Virus record (IMG/VR): IMGVR_UViG_3300021963_000572
Span: 1-26,144 of that record
Length of the DNA stretch: 26,144 bases
Strand: one strand, 5' to 3'
Origin: a virus
The translations under genes and the position numbers were made by a program. Below are positions 20,086 through 26,144 of the stretch, piece by piece (the stretch's first letter is position 1; every line of letters starts with the position of its first letter). The notes beneath the pieces were generated by a model. It worked only from the letters and a program-made list of their open reading frames with translations. It did not search any database and was not told the origin of the DNA.

Positions 20086-21597
20086 ATGGCAGAAGAAGTT
20101 AGACCGTCAGGCAGTCAAGAAAAATCTAGTCCTGGGCCATATTTGGCCAAAATTGTTAGTCACCTTGACCCAACATATATGGGCACCCTAGAAGTGCAAT
20201 TGTTGCACGAGGTAGGTAACGACGATGCTAAATCTGGCCAATTACACCAAGTAAGATATCTAAGCCCCTTTGCTGGTCAAACTAGTGTTGACTTTGTTGG
20301 TGACGAAGATGACTATAATAATACACAAAAAAGTTACGGCATGTGGATGATCCCACCCGATGTTGGCAGTATTGTAATGGTAATATTTGTTGACGGCGAC
20401 CCAAGAAAAGGTTTTTGGATTGGGTGTGTACAAGACAAAGCAATGAATTTTATGATGCCAGGATACGCAGCATCTTCATTTCACATCGATGGAACACAAG
20501 AACGTGTACCAGTAGCAGAGTATAACAAAGTAACTCAGGCAAACACTGCGGATCCTACATCAATTCCTAAACCTGCAAGTCCTTTGCAAGACACACTAGA
20601 TACACAGGGATTATTGCAAGACGATACAAGAGGAATTACTACTTCGAGTGCTAGACGAGAAGTACCTAGTGCAGTGTTTGGAATATCTACCCCAGGACCC
20701 GTAGATAAAAGAGACGGCGCCAAACAAGGAAGACAAGGTAAAGCTGAACACAAAGTAGTTGGTGCATTTGTTAGTAGACTTGGTGGCTCAAGTTTTGTTA
20801 TGGACGACGGCGATGACAAATTTACTAGAAAAACTACAGCTAGCGAAGGTCCTCCCGAATATGCGGCTGTTGAGCAAGGTAAAACAGATGGGCTACCAGA
20901 AATTCCTCATAACGAACTTATTAGATTACGAACACGCACAGGCCACCAAATTCTTTTACATAATTCAGAAGATTTAATTTATATTGGTAATGCTAGAGGG
21001 ACTGCTTGGATTGAATTAACCAGCGATGGGAAAATTGACATTTATGCAGAAGATAGTATTAGTGTAAGAACTAAAAAAGATTTTAATTTTTATGCAGATA
21101 GAGATTTTAACTTTGAAGCAGGCAGAAATATTAACTTTAAAAGTGCAGAACGAACACAAATAGAAGTTGGTACAGATTACAATCTTATAGTATTAGGCAG
21201 TGGAAAAATAACAACTACTGGAGATCTAGATGTTGCTACAACTGGAGATAATAATCTTACAGCCGTTGGCTCAACAAATCTTAAAAGCGGCGGCCAACAT
21301 ATTGAAACAGCTAGTGCTATTCATATGAATGGTCCTAGTGCAGCTACAGCAACTCCGGCAGTTCCGCTAACTACTTTTGCTAATCCTGATGAAACAGAAG
21401 CAACCGTTGACAGTATAATGTTAAGAATTCCTAGCCACGAGCCTTGGCCACACCATGAAAATTTAGATCCGTTAAGTTTTAAATCAGACTTAACAGATAG
21501 AGAAGCTGGCAGTGACATCCCAGTGCCAGCTAGTTGGAAAACTTACAGTACTCTTACTGATACTTTTGCTAAAATTAAAGCATCTGAAGAGGAGTAA
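20086..21597 (+). CDS. 5: Baseplate hub spike, gp5-like, lacking a lysozyme domain
   Basis: In T4, gp5 trimerises under the hub to form the membrane-piercing spike, with an OB-fold domain, a lysozyme domain and a C-terminal beta-helix. This 503-aa product has the OB domain (GPYLAKIVSHLDPTYMGTLE near 18-37, YGMWMIPPDVGSIVMVIFVD and KGFWIGCVQD) to about residue 165. An unstructured linker follows. From about 270 comes a VgrG-like part (HNELIRLRTRTGHQILLHNS, GTAWIELTSDGKIDIYAEDS, DFNFYADRDFNFEAGRNINF) of short beta repeats to about 410. The C-terminal RIPSHEPWPHHENLDP block is one I associate with aquatic T4-like gp5. No T4-lysozyme-like segment lies between the OB and helix parts, so wall lysis must come from elsewhere. 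It follows the hub gene by 3 bases. Confidence 0.88.
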   Translation: MAEEVRPSGSQEKSSPGPYLAKIVSHLDPTYMGTLEVQLLHEVGNDDAKSGQLHQVRYLSPFAGQTSVDFVGDEDDYNNTQKSYGMWMIPPDVGSIVMVIFVDGDPRKGFWIGCVQDKAMNFMMPGYAASSFHIDGTQERVPVAEYNKVTQANTADPTSIPKPASPLQDTLDTQGLLQDDTRGITTSSARREVPSAVFGISTPGPVDKRDGAKQGRQGKAEHKVVGAFVSRLGGSSFVMDDGDDKFTRKTTASEGPPEYAAVEQGKTDGLPEIPHNELIRLRTRTGHQILLHNSEDLIYIGNARGTAWIELTSDGKIDIYAEDSISVRTKKDFNFYADRDFNFEAGRNINFKSAERTQIEVGTDYNLIVLGSGKITTTGDLDVATTGDNNLTAVGSTNLKSGGQHIETASAIHMNGPSAATATPAVPLTTFANPDETEATVDSIMLRIPSHEPWPHHENLDPLSFKSDLTDREAGSDIPVPASWKTYSTLTDTFAKIKASEEE

Positions 21598-21605
21598 ATA
21601 TTAAT

Positions 21606-22055
21606 ATGAGCGCTAGTCAAAAATTATACGATAAAGTTGTACTAAAAGGCCCGCCTTTAACTAGTACAAACTTACCTGGTACTAAAACTTACAAAGGGTT
21701 TAGTACTGTAAATGGTGAAACAAAGAGTTTTGCTCTGTATGATCTTGCACTTATTAAACAGGATATTATTAATCATTTTCATATTCGACAGGGCGAAAGA
21801 TTAGAAAATCCAACATTTGGTACAGTAATTTGGGATATATTATTTGAGCCCTTAACTGAAGACATTAAACAGTTAATTGTAAAAAATGTTGAAGAAATTA
21901 TAAACTACGACCCTAGAGTTACGGCTAAACAGGTCATTGTAACCAGTTATGAAACTGGTATACAAATTGAATGTGAACTTACGTATCTTCCTTACAACAT
22001 TCAAGAAGCAATTCAATTTAGATTTGATCAAGCAAACGGACTATTAGCTAATTAA
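21606..22055 (+). CDS. 25: Baseplate wedge protein gp25
   Basis: gp25 (GPW/gp25 family) is a wedge subunit that anchors the first ring of sheath subunits. The 149-aa product has the family signature ENPTFGTVIWDILFEPLTED at about 73-92, preceded by DIINHFHIRQGERL and followed by INYDPRV. T4 gp25 is 132 aa. GAGGAG lies 11 bases before the ATG, inside the end of the gp5-like gene. The late promoter of gp6 lies downstream in the 49-base gap. Confidence 0.95.
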   Translation: MSASQKLYDKVVLKGPPLTSTNLPGTKTYKGFSTVNGETKSFALYDLALIKQDIINHFHIRQGERLENPTFGTVIWDILFEPLTEDIKQLIVKNVEEIINYDPRVTAKQVIVTSYETGIQIECELTYLPYNIQEAIQFRFDQANGLLAN

Positions 22056-22075
22056 CTTAGCACATAATAAAATCC

Positions 22076-22083
22076 GATAAATA
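22076..22083 (+). promoter_or_regulatory. Late promoter GATAAATA for gp6
   Basis: GATAAATA, identical to the octamers at 17-24 and 8908-8915 on the other strand, lies in the 49-base gap between gp25 and gp6. It is 21 bases before the gp6 ATG, giving a short leader. It would let gp6 and the following large gene be expressed more strongly than the upstream baseplate genes. Confidence 0.7.
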
Positions 22084-22104
22084 TCTGTATAATGGGACGC
22101 AGAT

Positions 22105-25100
22105 ATGTCAGCAACCGATAGACAAAATAGATTACTAGTAGCAGAAGACTGGAAACGCATTTATCAGAGCTTCCGCAACGCTGATTTTCAAAGCTATGAC
22201 TTTGAGAATCTACGTCGCGTGATGATTAGTTATATTCGCGAAAATTATCCTGAAGATTTTAATGACTACGTTGAGTCAAGTGAATACCTTGCTTTAATAG
22301 ATTTAATAGCCTTTTTAGGTCAAAGTATCAGCTTTAGAGTTGATTTAAATGCTCGAGAAAACTTCTTAGAACTAGCAGAACGCAGGGAAAGTGTTTTAAG
22401 GTTAGCTAGACTGCTTAGTTATAAAGCTAAAAGAAATATTGCCGCTAGCGGTCTACTTAAATTTGTATCAATAGCTACTTCTCAAAATGTTTATGACAGC
22501 AACGGACGAAATTTATCTGGCCAAGTAATCAGCTGGAACGATCCTGCTAATGCAAATTGGCAAGACCAATTTATTAAAATACTAAATTCTGCTCTCCCAG
22601 CTTCTCGACAATTTGGTAATCCTGACGATAAAGGCACAGTCTATGGAATTCCTACAGAGCAGTATAGATTACAAAGTGCTAACACTGATGTTCCTGTATA
22701 CAGTTTTACCAAAGCAGTAGATGGTAGAAGTATGGGATTTGAAATTGTTAGTACAACATTCAAAGCAGCCAATGAAATATACGAAGAACCACCTAGCTTA
22801 GGCAATCGTCTAGCTTTTGTGTATAGAAACGATGGTAAAGGCAACGGCAGTTCAAATACAGGTTTCTTCCTGCATTTTAGACAGGGAACACTAAATCAAG
22901 GCAGTTTTACATTGCTTCAACCTGCTACAGATGAAACTGTAGATATTGATGCTGTAAATGTTAATAACTCCGATGTTTGGCTGTACAGATTAGATAAAAA
23001 CGGTATTGAAAATGAATACTGGGCACAAGTTCCTAGTTTTGAAGGGAACAATATTATCTATAACAGCTTGAATAAAAGCATTAGAAATATTTACGGTGTG
23101 GTTACTAGAGCCAACGATAGAATTAGTTTAGTATTCAGTGACGGTGTGTTTGGAAATTTACCACAAGGAACATTTAGAACTTATTATCGTGTCAGTAACG
23201 GCATTAGTTATACAATAAATCCTAAAGATATTAAAAATGTTAGTATTGATATTCCCTATGTTAGTAATGTAGGACAAATTGAAACATTAACAATTACATT
23301 GAGTTTACAAAGCTCTGTGTCAAATTCTAGCCCAACTGAGTCTAATGATAGTATTAAGACTAGAGCACCGGCAACTTATTATACACAAAATAGAATGATT
23401 ACCGCTGAGGATTATAATATTAGTCCTTTGGGTGTCAATCAAGAAGTGGTTAAAGTAAAAGCAGTGAATAGAAGTTCAAGCGGAATTAGTCGTTATTTTG
23501 ATCTAGTTGATCCTACAGGAAAATACAGTAAAACTAATCTGTTTGCTGATGACGGTGCTCTTTATAAAGAAGATTATGTTGATAGTTTTAGATTCTCTTA
23601 TACAACTAGAACAGATATTGAAGCAATCATTTATAATGAACTATCTGACGTGTTGAAATCTTCTAATTTAAAAAACTTTTTTTATTCAAAGTTTGATCGA
23701 ATAATTTTAAATGAAGAATTATTTTGGAAAGTAAGGACAATTGATACAAATCAATCCACCGGGTATATTCAAGACGAATATAATTCAATTCAAAAAGTTA
23801 GTACGTATACCACAACTAATTTAAGATTTTTAACAGTGGGATCTTTAGTAAAATTTACAGCACCAACAGGGCAATTTTTTAACAAGAACAAAAACAACGA
23901 ATGGGAATATACTGCTACAGCTACTACAGGTCTTACTAACACGCTATGGTCTAAAATTGTAAAAATTAGTGGAGACGGCACAAACAATAATACCGGTATT
24001 CTCATTGACGGGACAGGGCCAATAGTACTCAACGATGTTATTCCAGATGGTGCTCATATCAGTGAAATAATTCCTGCGTGGAGAACTACTCTTGAGCCTG
24101 GACTAGTTACTAACATGGTTGATGTAATTTTTTCAAACAAGCAGTTTGGTCTTCGTTACGATGCTGAATCAAGAAGTTGGAAAATTATTGCAGAAACTAA
24201 TCTTAACACCACCGATGTGTTTAATACTGGTCGAGCAGGAGATGTTACAAATCAAAAAGCTGATGCCAGCTGGCTGTTACTGTTTACTACCGATACAGAA
24301 TATTATACTGTTACCAGTCGTTTGACCAGATACATCTTTGAAAGCGATCAACAGGTTAGATTTTTCTTTGATGCCAGCGATAAAATTTATGACACACGAA
24401 ACAATAGTGTAGTCAAAGATGTAGTTAAAATTTTAAACATCAATACGCAACCGGGTCTAACTGTGCCTTTTACCTATGATAGAGATTGGGAAATTACTGA
24501 AGAATTTAGAGGACTTGATGGCTATGTTGATACAAAAAAAATTCAAATTGCTTTCAATGACAGCGATGATGATGGCGTCGTAGACGATCCAACGCTCTTT
24601 GAACAAATAGTCGATTTATCAAATGTCAATTTACAAAAACGTTATGTAATATTAGAAAAGTATACTATTGCTCAAGGTCAAGAAGACTATAGATATGTGT
24701 CAAACAGCGATGAAAAAGTAAAAATTTTTACTTCTCAAACTGCTGCAATAGATTTTAATAACTATATCGATGGACAGTATTTTTATTTTATTGACACTAA
24801 TGTAATTAAGAAATTTAATAAAATTACATCTGAATTTACAGTATCAACTGATTATAAAATTTATATTGGTAGAGACAAGATTAAATTCCAGTATATACAC
24901 AATGCTGATTATGAATCAAGAATTGACCCAGGTATAACCAATCTTGTTGATGTTTATGTATTAACCAAACAGTATGACATTAATTATAGACAATGGCTTA
25001 ACGGATCAATTACAACAGAACCTCTCCCATTAAGCACTGATTCTTTATATAATCTTCTAAGTTCTGATCTTAACAAGATTAAATCAATTAGTGACGAAGT

Positions 25101-25551
25101 TATCTATCATCCGGTAAAATATAAAGTTTTATTTGGATCTAAAGCAACAGTTGATGTGCAGGCAACATTTAAAGTTGTTAAAAATTCAGAAATGGTCATT
25201 AGCGATAACGACATAAAAACTAGAGTACTTTCGGCAATCTCTGAATTTTTTGCGTTAGAAAATTGGGACTTCGGAGACAATTTCTATTTTAGTGAATTGT
25301 CAACTTATGTTATGAATAGACTAAGTCCATATGCAGTGAACTTTGTCATAGTGCCAAAGCAAAGCGGTTTAAGTTTTGGCGGATTATTTGAAATTAGAAG
25401 TGAAAAAGATCAAATTTTTATTAATGGTGCAACAATTGATGATATCGAAATTATTTCAACAATTACAGCAAGTAAGATTAAGAGTGCAATTATTAAGACT
25501 ACTCAAACATCTAGCAGCCAACAGGCAATTACAAGCTCAGGGAGTAACTGA
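22105..25551 (+). CDS. 6: Baseplate wedge protein gp6, long form
   Basis: gp6 forms the inner ring of wedges that clamps the baseplate (baseplate J-like family). The 1148-aa product has the gp6 N-terminus (LLVAEDWKRIYQSFRNADFQ, ENLRRVMISYIRENYPEDFN, YLALIDLIAFLGQSISFRVD, ENFLELAERRESVLRLARLL). The J-like core follows with RTYYRVSNGISY near 365 and TRAPATYYTQNRMITAEDYN near 425-445. The C-terminal part has STYVMNRLSPYAVNFVIVPK near 1070. T4 gp6 is only 660 aa; about 450 extra residues lie in the middle and C-terminal half, which is Asp/Asn/Thr-rich and beta-like. Long gp6 is usual in aquatic T4-like phages. The ribosome site is weak, but the late promoter at 22076-22083 is close. Its TGA overlaps the next ATG by one base. 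Confidence 0.93.
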   Translation: MSATDRQNRLLVAEDWKRIYQSFRNADFQSYDFENLRRVMISYIRENYPEDFNDYVESSEYLALIDLIAFLGQSISFRVDLNARENFLELAERRESVLRLARLLSYKAKRNIAASGLLKFVSIATSQNVYDSNGRNLSGQVISWNDPANANWQDQFIKILNSALPASRQFGNPDDKGTVYGIPTEQYRLQSANTDVPVYSFTKAVDGRSMGFEIVSTTFKAANEIYEEPPSLGNRLAFVYRNDGKGNGSSNTGFFLHFRQGTLNQGSFTLLQPATDETVDIDAVNVNNSDVWLYRLDKNGIENEYWAQVPSFEGNNIIYNSLNKSIRNIYGVVTRANDRISLVFSDGVFGNLPQGTFRTYYRVSNGISYTINPKDIKNVSIDIPYVSNVGQIETLTITLSLQSSVSNSSPTESNDSIKTRAPATYYTQNRMITAEDYNISPLGVNQEVVKVKAVNRSSSGISRYFDLVDPTGKYSKTNLFADDGALYKEDYVDSFRFSYTTRTDIEAIIYNELSDVLKSSNLKNFFYSKFDRIILNEELFWKVRTIDTNQSTGYIQDEYNSIQKVSTYTTTNLRFLTVGSLVKFTAPTGQFFNKNKNNEWEYTATATTGLTNTLWSKIVKISGDGTNNNTGILIDGTGPIVLNDVIPDGAHISEIIPAWRTTLEPGLVTNMVDVIFSNKQFGLRYDAESRSWKIIAETNLNTTDVFNTGRAGDVTNQKADASWLLLFTTDTEYYTVTSRLTRYIFESDQQVRFFFDASDKIYDTRNNSVVKDVVKILNINTQPGLTVPFTYDRDWEITEEFRGLDGYVDTKKIQIAFNDSDDDGVVDDPTLFEQIVDLSNVNLQKRYVILEKYTIAQGQEDYRYVSNSDEKVKIFTSQTAAIDFNNYIDGQYFYFIDTNVIKKFNKITSEFTVSTDYKIYIGRDKIKFQYIHNADYESRIDPGITNLVDVYVLTKQYDINYRQWLNGSITTEPLPLSTDSLYNLLSSDLNKIKSISDEVIYHPVKYKVLFGSKATVDVQATFKVVKNSEMVISDNDIKTRVLSAISEFFALENWDFGDNFYFSELSTYVMNRLSPYAVNFVIVPKQSGLSFGGLFEIRSEKDQIFINGATIDDIEIISTITASKIKSAIIKTTQTSSSQQAITSSGSN

Positions 25552-26144
25552 TGGCTTATAATAAAGATCAAAACGAACCTAAGGTTCCAATTTCTAACGT
25601 AGAGAAAAGAGAAACTTCTAATTTACTACCAAGATTTTATAGAACTAAAAGTAACAAGAAATTTTTACAGGCAACACTTGATCAATTAAATCAACCTGGT
25701 ACAGTTAAAAAATTAAACGGTTACATTGGTCGTCAAAATGCCAAAGCTGTAGTAAACTCAGATATATTTTTGTCTGCGCCAGATAAAACGCGACAAGACT
25801 ATCAATTTGAACCTGCTGCTATTGTACAAGATTATTTAGGCAATACATCATTTTTTAAAGATTACATTGATCATGTTAGTCACATTGATGTATTTGACGG
25901 AATAACTACCAACCACAGTAGATTAAACAAGGAAGAATTTTATAGTTGGAATCCCCATATCTGTTGGGATAAGTTTGTAAACTATCAACAATACTATTGG
26001 TTACCTTTTGGTCCTCGTTCTATTGAAGTATTAGGGCAGCAAAAAGAAATTCAAAGCACCTTTACTGTTAAAGGTGTTGACGAATCAGATAATGTAGCAT
26101 ATCTGTTTACTCCAAACGGATTAACTCGTAATCCTACCCTAAGA
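25551..26144 (+). CDS. Large baseplate/structural protein after gp6, cut by the window edge
   Basis: A frame opens with ATG at 25551 (TGATG overlap with the gp6 stop; GGGAG 6 bases upstream) and stays open for 198 codons to the edge. It reads MAYNKDQNEPKVPISNVEKR, then NLLPRFYRTKSNKKFLQATL, GRQNAKAVVNSDIFLSAPDK, YLGNTSFFKDYIDHVSHIDV and EFYSWNPHICWDKFVNYQQY. This is the start of a very large virion protein that usually follows gp6 in aquatic T4-like phages. The position is that of T4 gp7, the other inner wedge protein, but I cannot say it is homologous. The full length and C-terminus lie outside the window. Confidence 0.8.
   Translation, partial: MAYNKDQNEPKVPISNVEKRETSNLLPRFYRTKSNKKFLQATLDQLNQPGTVKKLNGYIGRQNAKAVVNSDIFLSAPDKTRQDYQFEPAAIVQDYLGNTSFFKDYIDHVSHIDVFDGITTNHSRLNKEEFYSWNPHICWDKFVNYQQYYWLPFGPRSIEVLGQQKEIQSTFTVKGVDESDNVAYLFTPNGLTRNPTLR

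Noticed and set aside
20535-20977. Short frames on both strands within the gp5-like gene
   Set aside because: They are alternative-frame shadows of a clearly assigned gene, without starts or motifs of their own.

Overview
The window is a block of late structural and early replication/transcription genes from a T4-like myovirus (contractile-tailed phage). It is AT-rich and tightly packed. Recognisable T4-type proteins include gp23, gp22, gp21, a gp67-like core protein, gp20, gp46, gp47, gp55, gp48, gp53, a gp5-like spike, gp25 and gp6. Their sizes and order look more like aquatic T4-like phages (cyanophage or Pelagibacter-phage type) than enteric T4. The host cannot be read from this window. 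There are no tRNA, photosynthesis or other auxiliary metabolic genes here.

Layout. (1) 1-8865, minus strand: a head-morphogenesis operon read right to left. It holds a tape-measure-like protein, portal gp20, a small conserved protein, an acidic gp67-like core protein, protease gp21, scaffold gp22 and major capsid gp23, and ends at a strong terminator at 33-58. (2) 8866-9971: a divergent pair of T4-type late promoters, then a plus-strand gp26-like hub-assembly protein. Its last codons hold a canonical -1 slippery heptamer leading into a second reading frame that has no usable start codon. This looks like a gpG/gpGT-type tail-chaperone frameshift pair next to the tape-measure gene. (3) 9964-11319, minus: a 451-aa protein of unknown function whose N-terminus resembles the T4 capsid-targeting sequence of internal head proteins. 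(4) 11320-11824: the only long gene-free stretch. It holds hairpins, two 18-bp operator-like repeats overlapping a promoter-like sequence, and about 260 nt with extensive nested base pairing, a candidate structured RNA. (5) 11825-16176, minus: an early operon with late sigma factor gp55, the recombination nuclease pair gp47/gp46, an 83-aa unknown and a GIY-YIG-like protein. gp55 and gp47 each have a near-consensus host sigma-70 promoter. (6) 16255-26144, plus: a baseplate operon with gp48, gp53, a hub-like protein, a gp5-like spike without lysozyme, gp25, a very long gp6, and the start of another large structural protein cut by the window edge.

How it fits together. Host RNA polymerase would make gp55 and gp46/47 early. 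gp55 would then direct the polymerase to the TATAAATA/GATAAATA-type promoters that drive the head and baseplate operons. gp21 would process gp22, gp23 and probably the 451-aa protein at (I/L)xE sites. The points most worth a second look are the frameshift pair, the structured region with twin operators, the CTS-bearing protein, and the gp55 promoter abutting a late-promoter-like element. All assignments come from reading the sequence and from knowledge of the families; no database search was run.
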